Positions 36,201 to 46,569 of a DNA stretch of 64,000 nucleotides are shown one piece after another. The stretch is from assembly GCA_963843645.1 (NCBI GenBank), contig CAWJLE010000003.1, forward strand, positions 1,736,001-1,800,000, in the 5' to 3' direction. Within the stretch, counting starts at the first letter, position 1. Each line of letters begins with the position of its first letter. The stretch comes from CAWJLE01 sp963843645. Lineage in GTDB: Bacteria > Chloroflexota > Anaerolineae > DAOTYC01. Under the pieces are notes generated by a model that searched no databases, had not been told where the DNA came from, and saw nothing but the letters and a program-made list of their open reading frames with translations. The position numbers were made by a program, and so were the translations under genes.

Positions 36201-37067
36201 TTGACGATTCCTGGCTTTATGATTACACTGTGGATCATTCGCTGCACAAATTCCGCATTGCGGTTGGAGGCCTGGCTGTTGAAAGATGCCCTCAGGGACG
36301 TGGTTAGCTCTTTCCTTTTGTGGCGGATCTGGCTGAGACTGGGGGTACAGGACGTTAGGCTCAGGTTTCGGCGGTCGGCTCTCGGCTTGGCGTGGATCTT
36401 CGTCAATCTATTGGTCAGCATCCTGGCTATCGGCTTCGTGTATGGGGTGCTGTTCAAGCTGGAAGTAAACACTTTCATCCCTATGTTGAGCGTCGGACTC
36501 ATCATCTGGGGCTACCTCACGGCCTCGATCATTGAGGGCGGCGTCGCGTTCATCGCCTCGGAAGGGTACATCAAGCAGATCGCGTTGCCGATTTACGTGT
36601 ACGTCCTCCGGTCTTTCGTCAGTATTTCTCTGACGACCCTGATCAGCCTGGCCACTTACGTTCTGGTCGTTCTGATTTTCGCCGTGCCGATCGGTGTCGG
36701 CATCCTGTGGGCCATCCCCGGACTGATCCTGGTGGCTCTGGCGTCCCTGTTGGCCATCACAATCTTTGCCTTTCTCAACGCCCATTTTCGAGACACAGCT
36801 CCCCTGGCCGGTTCAGTCATGCAGGTGCTGTTCTACGTCACACCAGTCATCTGGCCGGCGGAGTCGCTGCGCGAGCGGGGCGCGGGCCCGGTGGTCGACT
36901 TCAACCCGTTCTACCACTTGCTGGAAGTCGTGCGACAACCACTGCTGTATTCCAGACCGGCCGCCGCACTCAATTATCTCGTTACTGGGCTGGTGATCGT
37001 GGTCCTGGGCGGTGTCGCGGCCCGCGTGCTTCTCCATTTTCACCGGCGTATCATTTTCAGTCTGTGA
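36201..37067 (+). CDS. ABC-2 type polysaccharide export permease (Wzm/TagG-like)
   Basis: Up to 288 residues with six membrane segments. RLRFRRSALGLAWIFVNLLV is the characteristic N-terminal stretch of Wzm/TagG permeases (R-x-R-R-S-x-L-G-x-x-W), and the last third has SVMQVLFYVTPVIWPAESL and 'NPFYHLLEVVRQPLL'. The start is uncertain: TTG 36201 has no ribosome site, while TTG 36279 (LKDALRDVV) follows GGAGG at a good distance and fits family length. With the next gene it forms an exporter moving undecaprenyl-linked glycan across the membrane. Overproduction of glycan here depends on the cluster at 47-64 kb. Intact. Confidence 0.85.
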   Translation: MTIPGFMITLWIIRCTNSALRLEAWLLKDALRDVVSSFLLWRIWLRLGVQDVRLRFRRSALGLAWIFVNLLVSILAIGFVYGVLFKLEVNTFIPMLSVGLIIWGYLTASIIEGGVAFIASEGYIKQIALPIYVYVLRSFVSISLTTLISLATYVLVVLIFAVPIGVGILWAIPGLILVALASLLAITIFAFLNAHFRDTAPLAGSVMQVLFYVTPVIWPAESLRERGAGPVVDFNPFYHLLEVVRQPLLYSRPAAALNYLVTGLVIVVLGGVAARVLLHFHRRIIFSL

Positions 37068-37079
37068 GGTCTCGGCTGG

Positions 37080-37826
37080 ATGACATTCATCAAGTTGGAC
37101 TCCGTTGACCTGGAGTTCCAGGTCGGCGTCGAAGTTCACCGGACGCTGAAAGGGGCGGTTCACAACTGGCTGCGTTCGACGCACACCGAACAGCGAACGG
37201 TCAGGGCGCTGAACGAGGTGTCGTTCCAGATTCACTCCGGCGAGCGGCTGGGCCTCATCGGGCCCAACGGGGCCGGCAAGAGCACCCTGCTCAAGGTCCT
37301 ATCCGGAATCTATCCGCCCAAACGCGGCCAGGTCACTGTGCAGGGCCGAGTCAGCCCGCTTTTTGAATTCGCGACCGGCTTCGAGATGGAAGCCAGCGGC
37401 TGGGACAACATCCGGACGCGCTGCCTGCTGCTCCAAATGTCGGCCCGTGAAATCGAGCTGAAGCTGCCGGACATCGCCGCGTTCACTGGTCTGGGGCAGT
37501 TCCTCGACTGGCCGGTTCGGACCTACTCTTCCGGCATGTTGCTTCGGCTGGCTTTTGCCGCCTCGACTGCCGTTGCGCCGGACATCTTGCTGCTGGACGA
37601 AGTCATGGCCGCCGGCGACGCGTCGTTCATCGAAAAGGCCCGCCGGCGAATGAACGAGTTGGTCGAGCGGACCGACATTCTGGTGTTTGCTTCGCATAAT
37701 CTCGGCACGCTCCCTGATTTCTGCGCTCGAACTATTTTTCTCAGTCACGGGCGCATTGTTGCTGACGGGCCTACCGCCCAGGTCATCGCGACTTACAAGG
37801 AAACTGTCGCCTCCGGCCGCCAGTGA
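37080..37826 (+). CDS. ABC transporter ATPase for polysaccharide export (Wzt/TagH-like)
   Basis: 248 residues, ATG at 37080, 12 bp after the permease stop. Walker A GPNGAGKST at 61-69, signature YSSGM near 149-153, Walker B ILLLDE at 169-174, switch His in FASHNLG near 205. The N-terminal 40 residues (before VRALNEVSFQI) are the extension typical of this subfamily. It ends right after the ATPase domain and lacks the glycan-binding C-terminal domain of long Wzt proteins, so export does not need a recognised chain terminus. Partner: permease at 36201. Confidence 0.9.
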   Translation: MTFIKLDSVDLEFQVGVEVHRTLKGAVHNWLRSTHTEQRTVRALNEVSFQIHSGERLGLIGPNGAGKSTLLKVLSGIYPPKRGQVTVQGRVSPLFEFATGFEMEASGWDNIRTRCLLLQMSAREIELKLPDIAAFTGLGQFLDWPVRTYSSGMLLRLAFAASTAVAPDILLLDEVMAAGDASFIEKARRRMNELVERTDILVFASHNLGTLPDFCARTIFLSHGRIVADGPTAQVIATYKETVASGRQ

Positions 37827-37878
37827 GACCTGAGCCCGAGCTCACACGACGGCCAGAACTCGTAGGAAGATAAGGCGT

Positions 37879-38169
37879 ATGGACCCCATCCATCTGTTCG
37901 TCCCGACCTTCCGGATTGAGGAGTGTCTGGCGAGAATCGGAGATTGCCTGGAAGCGGGTTGGACTGGCCTGGGCGTCGAGACGCAGGGCAATTCCACTGT
38001 GGCTGCACTCGGCCTGGCCTCCCTGAAGTGCACCGAGCTGGACATGCACCCCCGCCTCGCCTACCAGGAGGTGCAGCGCATGAGAGAGGCCCTCTGCGAC
38101 ATGGTAGAGCGTCACGGCGCCAGTCGCCGAACGGGCGGGGCGGCCGGTCACGCCGAGGCGGCGAGATGA
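37879..38169 (+). pseudogene. Internally deleted DegT/DnrJ/EryC1 aminotransferase remnant
   Basis: ATG at 37879. It reads DPIHLFVPTFRIEECLARIG, matching the N-terminus of the intact aminotransferase at 47280 (EPISLFVPTFRIEECLTEIR). It then jumps to AALGLASLKCTELD (intact residues near 245-258) and ends with YQEVQRMREAL, matching the C-terminal HDVQRVGRGLREIL. The pyridoxal-phosphate core, including the Lys, is gone. The frame stays open for 96 codons, and its stop overlaps the next start (ATGA at 38166-38169), so it still couples translation to the acetyltransferase. Confidence 0.8.
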
Positions 38170-38708
38170 CCAAGCGAGCGGTGGGGCCCTTCCAGGATGA
38201 CCGCGTGCGGCTTCGGCTGCTGACCGCCGCCGATCTGCCCTTGACCCTGGCCTGGCGCAACCGGGATGACGTTCGCCGTTGGTTCATTCACTCGGACCCT
38301 ATCTCGCCCGAACAACACCAGGCCTGGTTCGACAGCTACTGCTTGCGAGACGATGACTTCGTCTTCATCATCGAAGAATGCCGGCGACTGCAGCGGCCGG
38401 TGGGGCAGGTGTCGCTGTACCACGTCGATTGGGAGGCGAAGAGGGCGGAGTTTGGACGGCTCATGATCGGCGATCCGGCCGCCCGAGGTCAGGGCCTGGC
38501 CAGGGAAGGTACGCGGCTATTGCTGGATGTGGCGGTGAGATCGTTGCGGGTCGAGGAAATCCACCTGGAAGTCTTCGCGCACAACGCGCCGGCCATCGCT
38601 GTTTATGAGGGTTGTGGGTTTGGGAGGTGCGGGCAGCGCGACGACCTGCTGCTCATGAGCTGGCTCAGGTCGGAGAGAGCTCAGGAAAACGACGGTCTAG
38701 TGACGTAG
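38166..38708 (+). CDS. GNAT acetyltransferase, PseH/RimJ-like, probably for an amino sugar
   Basis: 180 residues, ATG at 38166. RLRLLTAADLPLTLAWRNRD and 'HSDPISPEQHQAWFDSY' match the N-terminus of PseH-type enzymes. The acetyl-CoA loop is GDPAARGQGLAREGTRLLLD, and HLEVFAHNAPAIAVYEGCGF is the C-terminal strand-helix. Next to a DegT-type aminotransferase (here deleted, intact at 47280) the likely job is N-acetylation of a nucleotide-linked 4-amino sugar. A remnant paralogue follows the intact aminotransferase at 48449. It is coupled to the upstream remnant and is probably the last gene of the exporter operon. Confidence 0.8.
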   Translation: MTKRAVGPFQDDRVRLRLLTAADLPLTLAWRNRDDVRRWFIHSDPISPEQHQAWFDSYCLRDDDFVFIIEECRRLQRPVGQVSLYHVDWEAKRAEFGRLMIGDPAARGQGLAREGTRLLLDVAVRSLRVEEIHLEVFAHNAPAIAVYEGCGFGRCGQRDDLLLMSWLRSERAQENDGLVT

Positions 38709-38920
38709 CCTTCTGGCTTTGGGAACGCGACCGCTTTCTCCGCGCTTCGTTATGATCGAGGCTTTGGGCGGCGTGAGTGGCGCGAAGGCTTTATGTGTGG
38801 AACTGCCCGGCGGCCGTAAATGGAACTCCAGTGCTCTGGACAGATATTCGATGTATTTGGTTGACGCTACCCGCTCTCAGAACTCACCAGGAGACCAGGT
38901 TTGGAAGCGGAGAGTGTGGC

Positions 38921-40812
38921 TTGAATATCGGAAGAGTCGCTTTCCACGTCTATGCGTTGGCGTTGTCAATCATATCCCTGCTGCTGTTCTTTCCACCTGT
39001 ATTATATCTCCGCCCCGGAATCGGCTTAGATGCCTCTTGGGTGCTGGGTCTTCATTTGGCCCTGCGGAACAGCTTCATTTTTGGGAAGGATTTCGTCTTC
39101 AACTATGGCCCGCTAGGGTTTATCGCCACTCGCTTGCCGATCGGAGTGGGACGGACCTGGTATCTCCTGTGTGACGCTTTTCTGTTCTGCAACGTGGCTT
39201 TTGTTCTGTTCTATCTGCTCAGAACGCTGAAGACATACTGGTCGTTTGCGTTCGTTTTTCTAACGGCGTTTGTAGTTACAGCAGTCTTGGGCCCTCCTGT
39301 TTTCGGCGAGACGCTGGCCTTCTGGCTCTTTCTCTTCATGCTGTACCATTACATCACCCATCGTTCCGCGTTGACCCTTCTTCTGGCTGCTGCGCTCAGC
39401 ATCATCCTGCTATATTTCAAGATCAACTTTGGGTTGGTATCTGTCGTCCTATTCTACGGGTTTTTGCTCTATTCGTGCTTAAAGAGTCAAACCCGGAATC
39501 TCTTCGCCATAGCCTGCGCTGCTATGTACCCTATCACTATCTACGTGACATCAGGGTTTCTGAAGACTGACCTATGGGGATATTTGCTCGCAGGCATAGA
39601 TTTGATCGATGGCGACAATGACGCCATGTCCTTGGATGTTCTTGTCGCGTCACACCCTGAGTATCTGTACATGGCAGGTCTGATTCTGTTGGTCTTCTGC
39701 CTGAGTCTTGCGGTTCATGTCACAACTATCATCAGGAACCAGCGGTCGACTGGCGTCCTCTGTCTATTAACCATCCTTGCTATCTACTTGCTTTTTAAGC
39801 AGGCGTTCGTCAGGGCTGACGCGCACGTGTACATCTTCTTTGCCTATATCCCGCTAATGATCGGCCTGCTGTATGTCTTCTCCAGTAATCCCGTGAAGCA
39901 GTCACTGTCAAAGGTGCTGATGGTAACCTTGATCTTCTCCTTTGGATTGTCCAGCCAGTCCTTCAGGTATGAACATATCGCGAATTGCTGGGCCAATATC
40001 AGATCGTATCTGACCGCTGCAGCTAATGTTGATTCGCACAAATGGGACGATTTCGGACCTTTTGGAAAGCAGGGGGTTACCACAGAGTATTTTGGAGATG
40101 ATAGGGAACGAAAGCGTCGACATCATTCCGTCTGAGATTTCCTACATCTATGCCAACGCCCTGACGTATAACCCCAGGCCAGTAATCCAGTCTTATACAG
40201 CTTACACGGGCTACCTTGACGGCTTGAACCGGATCAAGTATATGTCCGATAGCGCGCCCACATTTATTCTGTTTTCTGCGGAAGCTATAGATCGCAGGTA
40301 TGCCTTCTTCGACGAGCCGCAGACGAAACGCGCGATTCTCCAGAACTACGAGGTGGTGAGCTCAGCCAATTTGGATGACAGCAAGATGATTTTATTGAAG
40401 AGGCGCGCGCGGTCGAGGGACTTGCTGCGCGTAAGCTTATCGGAGGGGAAGTTCGGTTTCCCTCGGTGAATCCATCGATCTGGAGAATACTGATGATCTG
40501 CAATATATGTCGGTTCGTATCGACTATAGCATTCTTGGTAGACTGGCCCGACTGTTGTTCCAACCCCCGAAACTAAGCGTCACCATGCAGCTAGAAGACG
40601 GCAGTCAAGACACTTACAGAGCAGTGCCGGCGATCGCTGAGGAAGGAGTGCTGGTGAATCGCTTCGTAGACTCCACGGACGGAGCCAAGGTATTCTTTCT
40701 CCACGATGGCGATTTGAACCCAAGGGTCAAGCGTATCAGTTTCGACTCTTCAAACCACTGGGGTTTCGTAGATCGAGTCAGCTATCAAATCGAGCGCCTA
40801 AGACTGCAGTAG
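38921..40812 (+). CDS. Polytopic membrane protein (GT-C-like), two frameshifts
   Basis: I start at TTG 38921 (GGAGAG upstream; LNIGRVAFHVYALALSII); the longer in-frame extension to 38777 looks non-coding. About ten membrane segments. The first loop PGIGLDASWVLGLHLALRNS (D-x-S-W) and FGKDFVFNYGPLGF are typical of large membrane proteins of surface-glycan clusters whose enzymatic role is unproved. The frame shifts near 40085 into SILEMIGNESVDIIPSEISY, and again near 40445 into VSLGESIDLENTDDLQY, ending RVSYQIERLRLQ at 40812, about 630 residues in all. The C-terminal soluble domain is beta-rich. It is monocistronic and lower in GC than its neighbours. Confidence 0.6.
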
Positions 40813-41085
40813 TTGACAGGAGATTGAGGCGCTGTTTGCGTCCGCAGCGTAGAACTGGTGCCATACCGCGCCGGTGACGTGGCCCAAGACGGCTCCGCAT
40901 TGACCGTGGCGGCGGATCGTACGGCGACAATCTTATCCTGGCGGTCGGGTCGGCATCCGCACGTCGGACCGCTCTTGCGGAATCAGGTCTTTGTGCTCTC
41001 TGTTGTGAGGGCTCTGGCACAATGGGATCGATGGCAAGTGTTCACCCTACGACTGTACGAAGCCAACCCAAGGAGAAAGAACGCA

Positions 41086-42967
41086 ATGCCAAAGACTGTG
41101 AGTTTTCTTACCACGTTGATCATCGTACTGTTGGCCGGAATCTCCATCGCTCGCGCCGACGCGCCCCTGTCTTATCAGTACATTTCGCCTGTGCCTGGGG
41201 CTAAACTCGTTACACCGGAAACGACGATTGCCGTCCGGCACGGCGCAGTCCTTGACGGAGCGAGCGTGTCTGTTGTGCTGTTCGATGTGACGGGAAGCAG
41301 CACCGGCCCCCATATGGGCCGCGCCCTGCTAGCCGATGACGGCGAGACAGTGATCTTTGTGCCCGATCGGCCTTTCGCGCCGGGCGAAACGGTGCACGCC
41401 ATTCTCAACGCTGGCCTGAGAACGCAAGCGGGCCAGGCGCTGCCCAGCCTCTCATTTCGCCTTCGACATTTCTCCGCAAATACCGGGGGGCCATAGTCTC
41501 GACTCGGTCGATCTTGAGCTCAAAGAGGGTTGGGCGCGGCCCGATTGGGGCGGCATAAGGACCGCGCTCGGCCGACCGAATTATGTTACGACGCCGGCTG
41601 ATCTCCCGAACTGGACCGTGACCGTCCCGCCCAACAATGCGGGCGACGGCTATCTCTTCCTGGCGAACTTCGCCTTGACCTCGTCAAGCGTTGGGCGCTA
41701 CCTGCTGATCGCAGACAATTCGGGAGAGCTGGTATACTATCAGAAGTTGCCGGGGACCGGGCTGGATTTCAAGAAGCAGCCCAACGGCCTGCTGACTTAC
41801 TATGACTCAACCATCAGTTCCTTCAATGCGCTGGATAACGCGTACAACGTGGTCGACAACTACGCCGCCGGCGACGGGTATATGATAGATCCACACGACT
41901 TGCAGATCTTGCCCGAGAATGGCCACGTTCTTCTGCTCTGTAGCGACCCTGAGCCGGTGGACATGAGTCAGATCGTGACCGGCGGAGTACCCACGGCGAC
42001 AGTGACCGGCTTGATTGTCCAGGAGTTGGACACGGCGAAGAATGTGGTCTTCCAATGGCGTAGCTGGGACCACTTCAACATCACTGACACTAGGGTGTCC
42101 CTGACTACGCAGAACGTTGACTATGTCCACGGCAACGCGGTAGAGCCCGACCTCGACGGCAACCTGTTGATCTCCAGCCGCCACTTGGACGAAGTCACCA
42201 AGATCGACCGGAAGACCGGTGATATCATCTGGCGCCTGGGCGGCAAAAACAATCAATTCACTCTAACAAACAACGACCCTTTCTTCCACCAGCACGATAT
42301 CCGCCGCCTGCCCAGTGGAAACATCACTCTCTTCGACAACGGCAACGGTCGGACGCCTGTGGAATACTCACGGGCGGTGGAGTTTCAGCTCGATGAGGTA
42401 AACAAAGTCGCCACTTCCGTATGGGAATTTCGAAACACGCCCGACACGTTCGCCGGCGCCATGGGCGATGCACAACGCTTGCCGAACGCCAATACTATCA
42501 TCGGCTGGGGCATCTCGTTCCCAACGATCACCGAAGCCAGGCCCGACGGTGCGAAAGCGTTTGAGTTGACGTTTGCCGACTCACAAATGAGCTATCGCGC
42601 TTTTCGGTTCCCATGGGAGGGCTTCCCAAGCTCGCCGCCTACCGCCGTGTCGGCAACTGAGAGTCCGACGACGACGCTGTACTGCAGTTGGAACGGGGCG
42701 ACCAATATCGCTTATTATCGCATTTACGGCGGCAAAACGTCCGCCGCATCCACGCTCATTGGCACCCAGACCAAGACCGGGTTCGAGATGAGCTACGATG
42801 TCACGAACCTTCTGGACGAGATGTGCTACTTCCGGGTCATGCCTGTCGACAATAGCGGCCACACGACGCAGTATTCGAACGTGGTTTTCCGGGACAGCGC
42901 GGCCTGCGCCAGGCAGTTCTTGCCTTTGTTGCTCAAGAATAGTGGACTCACATCCTCCGGAGAGTGA
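41086..42967 (+). CDS. Secreted arylsulfotransferase (ASST-like), one frameshift
   Basis: ATG at 41086 after AAGGAGAAAGAACGCA. A signal peptide ends near ARA (residue 24), then an Ig-like domain (SPVGAKLVTPETTIAV region). The frame shifts near 41468 (one extra C before TTCGACATT) and continues FDISPQIPGGHSLDSVDLEL. The main domain is a beta-propeller of the Arylsulfotran type: YLLIADNSGELVYYQKLPGT, VDYVHGNAVEPDLDGNLLIS (with the His), DEVTKIDRKTGDIIWRLGG, DPFFHQHDIRRLPSGNITLF, DNGNGR. A fibronectin-like C-terminal domain precedes the ending ARQFLPLLLKNS. Family members transfer sulfate between phenolic compounds outside the cytoplasm; sulfation of the surface glycan here is only a guess. Confidence 0.8.
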
Positions 42968-43308
42968 TCCTGCCAGCGGGCCCGATGCGCTCACCGCAAC
43001 CCCTCCAGGGCAAAGTAGAATGGCCCATGGTCCATTCTGAAGGCAGAGTAGAAGCGCCCGCCGCCCAGGTCGACAAATTCGGCACCGATAGCCTAATTGC
43101 CGAGGCAGAACGGCCAAAGATTTCGACGATCAATTCGGTCGCGCATCTTGTGCGGAGGTCGCCTGGTCTGCCACACGAGGCAGAGCACGCAGTCGCCCCG
43201 CCGGCTCTCAGGATTTCATCGGCTGTCCGGTGGGCCGGCGGAGCAACTCTGCCCCTTCGGCCATATCGATGGTCGGCGAATGGCTTCGCTCAGTCGCCGA
43301 TGACGCTC
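42968..43308. other. Intergenic region between convergent genes
   Basis: No gene or clear terminator recognised. Confidence 0.35.
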
Positions 43309-44058
43309 TCAGGGATTCGTGGTCGGAGCGCTTCCACCCGGACCGGGCGTGGAGTCGGGGCGACTCGGTGCCTCGCCGCCCTCGCTCTGGGATTTCAGGT
43401 TCTCCTGGACGATGGTGTTCAGTTGCGGCAGCACCTGCTCCGGAGTCAGCAGCGTGTCGGCCTGCAAGCTAAGCACATTAGGATTGGCCATGAGCGGGAG
43501 CAAATAGTCGCTGCCGCTCACGTTCACGGCCAGAAAGTCGGCATGGGCGAGAAAGATGCGCAACAACTGCCGGTCATACGTCGTGGAGAGGCCCTTCACG
43601 GTCAGCATCTGAGGCAGCCGCGCCTCTCCCGCTTGCAGCCCATGCGCCATTGGAGCCTGTCCAAACGCACCCGCCTGCCATCGCCCTTGCACGATCGCCA
43701 CGGTGACAATGGCGCGCGCCTCGGCGCCGACCATGACCGGATAGAGCCAGGTGTCCAGGTGCGTTACCACGTCCGTCAGGGGCTGGGCCGCCTGATACGA
43801 GGCCAGCGCTGCCGGAAGAATGGTCACTTCCTCGTAGGGTGAGCCCAGCCGAGCGGACTTGATGTCATCTGAAGTCTGCAACCCCATCAAGGCAAGCTGC
43901 GCGGGCGGTATGACGGTCAAGAAGTGCGTCAACCCCTCCTCGGCCACCTGCTGAACCTCCGGCGATGGTCCGGCGGCGCTGGCCGTCAGCCCCGAGAGCA
44001 CGAGAAGCATCGTCACGGTTGCGCATACAACGAGTCTCAGTACACCTGAGTGAATCAC
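43309..44058 (-). CDS. Secreted hypothetical protein
   Basis: 249 residues from GTG 44058, chosen because AAGGAGGAGACTC lies directly upstream; an upstream ATG at 44121 is less likely. A signal peptide (LRLVVCATVTMLLVLSGLTA) is followed by a mostly helical protein with EEGLTHFLTVIPPAQLALMG near the start and a Gly/Ser/Pro-rich tail (RPDSTPGPGGSAPTTNP). No family recognised. It lies 90 bp downstream of the papain-like peptidase in the same direction, so it may be its partner or inhibitor; this is inference from position. Confidence 0.7.
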   Translation of the reverse strand: MIHSGVLRLVVCATVTMLLVLSGLTASAAGPSPEVQQVAEEGLTHFLTVIPPAQLALMGLQTSDDIKSARLGSPYEEVTILPAALASYQAAQPLTDVVTHLDTWLYPVMVGAEARAIVTVAIVQGRWQAGAFGQAPMAHGLQAGEARLPQMLTVKGLSTTYDRQLLRIFLAHADFLAVNVSGSDYLLPLMANPNVLSLQADTLLTPEQVLPQLNTIVQENLKSQSEGGEAPSRPDSTPGPGGSAPTTNP

Positions 44059-44148
44059 GAGTCTCCTCCTTACTTGGTGTCCAGAAACAATTGATCCAGC
44101 TTGCGGACGTTCAGCCGCCACGGCCTCCCGTTTGAGGCACGACCCTGG

Positions 44149-46569
44149 TCACTTGTGAATGTTGTAGATTGAGGCAAACCACCAGTGATCGGAGGCGCTC
44201 AAGAAATAGGAATAAGTGGCGTAGTTGTAGCTGCTGTAGCCGTCACTGCCCCAGCTCTGATTCCAGGGATCTGTCCAATACACGCCAGAGTTGGGGCAAT
44301 CGTAGCCGTAGACCACCAGGGCGTGGCCGCCACCGCCGGTCCAGGTGATGTCGGCGTTGAACGGCCTGTTGCTTTCGATCTCTCCTCTGAGCTGGGTGAA
44401 GCTCAGACTGCTGTTGGTCCAAGTATTGGTGAACCCCCAGTGCGCCAGGTTATTGCTCATACCGCTAATACTGGCTCCAGAACCGTTACAGGCCGACGAT
44501 GAGGGGTAGGAACAGCAGTAACCGCTCGATAGGCCTTTCAAATACGTGGCCTGATTGCACTGACTGACCCACGTGCCCAGGTATTCCATGATCGTCTGGC
44601 TGCTGGCCGCCCAACACCACTGGTTTTGCTCCTGATTGTGCTGAGTGACGCCGAGGGTCCTCGACCCGCACCCGGACGATGCCTGGCAAGAATCGGCGAA
44701 GGTAACGGCGGCATCGATGTCCGGCTTCGCCAGGCCAGAATAGTACTCGGCATTGCTGGAGTAACTGCTGGCGACCCACGAGTCGGTCCACCTCGCCAGA
44801 TCGGCGCCCCAGGTGATGTAGCCGTTGGCGTGCCGCGCATAGTACTGAGCCGAATCACCGTAGGACGAGTTCGGGAACGAGGTGAAGGCATTCCCCGCAT
44901 ATTGGTAGGCGCGGGCACTGTTCACGTAACTCTGGTAGGCAAAGAGATAGCTGTCGTATGCGTAGTTGTCCGTGCTGTGGACGACCGCATAGTACGCGTT
45001 TTGGAAGTAATACCAGGCATGCTGGTTGGCATAGTAGGCGTTCAGATAGGCGTAGTAGCAGTCACTCTGCGACTGGGCATCGACCTCGGCCAGATTCAAT
45101 GAGCCGGGCGGCGGCAGCATGGTCTGCTGATACCACTGGTATTGCTCCGGCGTCAGCACTCCAGCCAGCTCTGTCGAAATGGCTTCCTGCTGCCGCCTGA
45201 CCTCCGCGGCTGCGTTTGATAGCATCTGGGCGGTAAGCGTCTTCGAGCGAGCCGCTTTTGCCAGATCCCCGTTCATGGAGGTCACTCCGAGCGGTTGGTG
45301 CGACGCCAGCGTAGCCTGCATGCGCTCCTTCTGCGCGCTCGTCAGGCTCTTCGCCAACTGACGTACCAGGCGGGTGTTGTCCGTTTCGTCCAGGGACAGG
45401 GCAGGCCCTGTCCCGGCAACCTGAGGCAGAACAGGCAGATGGAGTAGATCGGGCGGCGCCTGCAGCTCGCCGCCCTGGAGCCGGCGGCTTTTGTCACTGT
45501 CAGGGGCACTCGAGTAAGGTTTGCGGCGTGGCATCGGGGTGGGTGTGGCGACCGGATCGCGGAGTATGGTCGACGGGGCCAGACCTTTCACCCAGGGCAA
45601 GAACGTCTTGTAATCGAGCCGCAACGCAACGGCGCCGCCGCTGCTCGAGTAGCAGTTGTCGGCGTAGTCCCAGGTTGGATCGATGTGATTGAACGCCGCC
45701 AGAGCGTTCTGCCATGAGTTGTAGCTATTGGTGGTCTCAATCCAGGTGTAAAGAGAGTAAGCCATCCGGTATCCAACGTTCAAGAGGCCCCAGGCGTGGT
45801 CGATATAGTAGTAAGCCAGGGCAGCAGAGCTGGACTTAGGGTAGTGGTAATAGGCATCGGACGCCCACACCACGCCCTGGTAACAATCTTGAAAGGCATC
45901 GAACGCCACATGAAAAGCTCCGTCCGCGTACGGATCTGAGGTCGCGATGACGGTGTAGTAACTGCTGAGATAGAAGTTGATGGCATCAAGATAGGCGTAG
46001 TAGGAACCGTAGAACGCATTGTAGCAGTCGGTTTGCGACTGCGCCTGGATGCCACCAATCGCGGGCAGTTCCGGCAGCGGCAGTAGAGACGCCTCGTACA
46101 GGCCGTACTGATCCGGCGCAAGAATGCGGGCCATCTCCGCCGATATCTCAGTTCGCCAGAGATTTGCCCTGGCGATCGCGGCGTCTATGGTGCTGATTGT
46201 TTTCTGCAAGGTGTCCGCAGACTTCGCCATCTGGCCAGATTGAAGCATCGGGTCCGGCGTTGGCGCCGGGTGCTTGGCCAGCAATGTGTCTATGGCAGCC
46301 CGCTGCGTATCACTTAGCGAACGCACGAAAGCGTGAGTCTGATCCAATTGGTCCGAGCCGGGCTGAAGCGCAAAGCCACCAGACAGCCACGAAGGCGCGG
46401 TCAGGTGCTCCAAGTTGGGAATCGTATTGCCACCGGAGCGGACCGTGCCAATCGGAGGGGTGCTGCCGGGTGGAACTGGCGTGCTTTCGGGGGGCCATGG
46501 CGCAAAAGCAATTGAGGTCAAAGGAACCACGAGTGCCAGAATGAGTAGGATGATAACGGGCTTTCGCAT
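44149..46569 (-). CDS. Secreted papain-like cysteine peptidase with duplicated Tyr-rich module
   Basis: 806 residues from ATG 46569 (TAAGGAGGAAATCTGGC upstream). A signal peptide (ILLILALVVPLTSIAFA) and a Pro linker come first. Two homologous modules of about 250 residues follow (80-330 and 400-640). Each has a helix ending in LxPxQYxxYxxxxLP, then AQSQ(T/S)DCY, then a stretch very rich in Tyr, Ala and Ser. Between them lies KTFLPWVKGLAP and a Thr/Pro linker. The C-terminal 160 residues are a papain-like peptidase: QNQWCWAASS (Cys near 651), GGGHALVVYGYD (His near 748) and YWTDPWN (Asn/Asp near 765), close to the C39/C70-like group. The modules may be a propeptide or adhesion region. Intact, with its own strong promoter. 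Confidence 0.8.
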   Translation of the reverse strand: MRKPVIILLILALVVPLTSIAFAPWPPESTPVPPGSTPPIGTVRSGGNTIPNLEHLTAPSWLSGGFALQPGSDQLDQTHAFVRSLSDTQRAAIDTLLAKHPAPTPDPMLQSGQMAKSADTLQKTISTIDAAIARANLWRTEISAEMARILAPDQYGLYEASLLPLPELPAIGGIQAQSQTDCYNAFYGSYYAYLDAINFYLSSYYTVIATSDPYADGAFHVAFDAFQDCYQGVVWASDAYYHYPKSSSAALAYYYIDHAWGLLNVGYRMAYSLYTWIETTNSYNSWQNALAAFNHIDPTWDYADNCYSSSGGAVALRLDYKTFLPWVKGLAPSTILRDPVATPTPMPRRKPYSSAPDSDKSRRLQGGELQAPPDLLHLPVLPQVAGTGPALSLDETDNTRLVRQLAKSLTSAQKERMQATLASHQPLGVTSMNGDLAKAARSKTLTAQMLSNAAAEVRRQQEAISTELAGVLTPEQYQWYQQTMLPPPGSLNLAEVDAQSQSDCYYAYLNAYYANQHAWYYFQNAYYAVVHSTDNYAYDSYLFAYQSYVNSARAYQYAGNAFTSFPNSSYGDSAQYYARHANGYITWGADLARWTDSWVASSYSSNAEYYSGLAKPDIDAAVTFADSCQASSGCGSRTLGVTQHNQEQNQWCWAASSQTIMEYLGTWVSQCNQATYLKGLSSGYCCSYPSSSACNGSGASISGMSNNLAHWGFTNTWTNSSLSFTQLRGEIESNRPFNADITWTGGGGHALVVYGYDCPNSGVYWTDPWNQSWGSDGYSSYNYATYSYFLSASDHWWFASIYNIHK

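Noticed and set aside
42964..43842. 292-codon plus-strand frame overlapping the secreted hypothetical gene
   Set aside because: It is antisense to the gene at 43309-44058, which has a signal peptide and a strong ribosome site.
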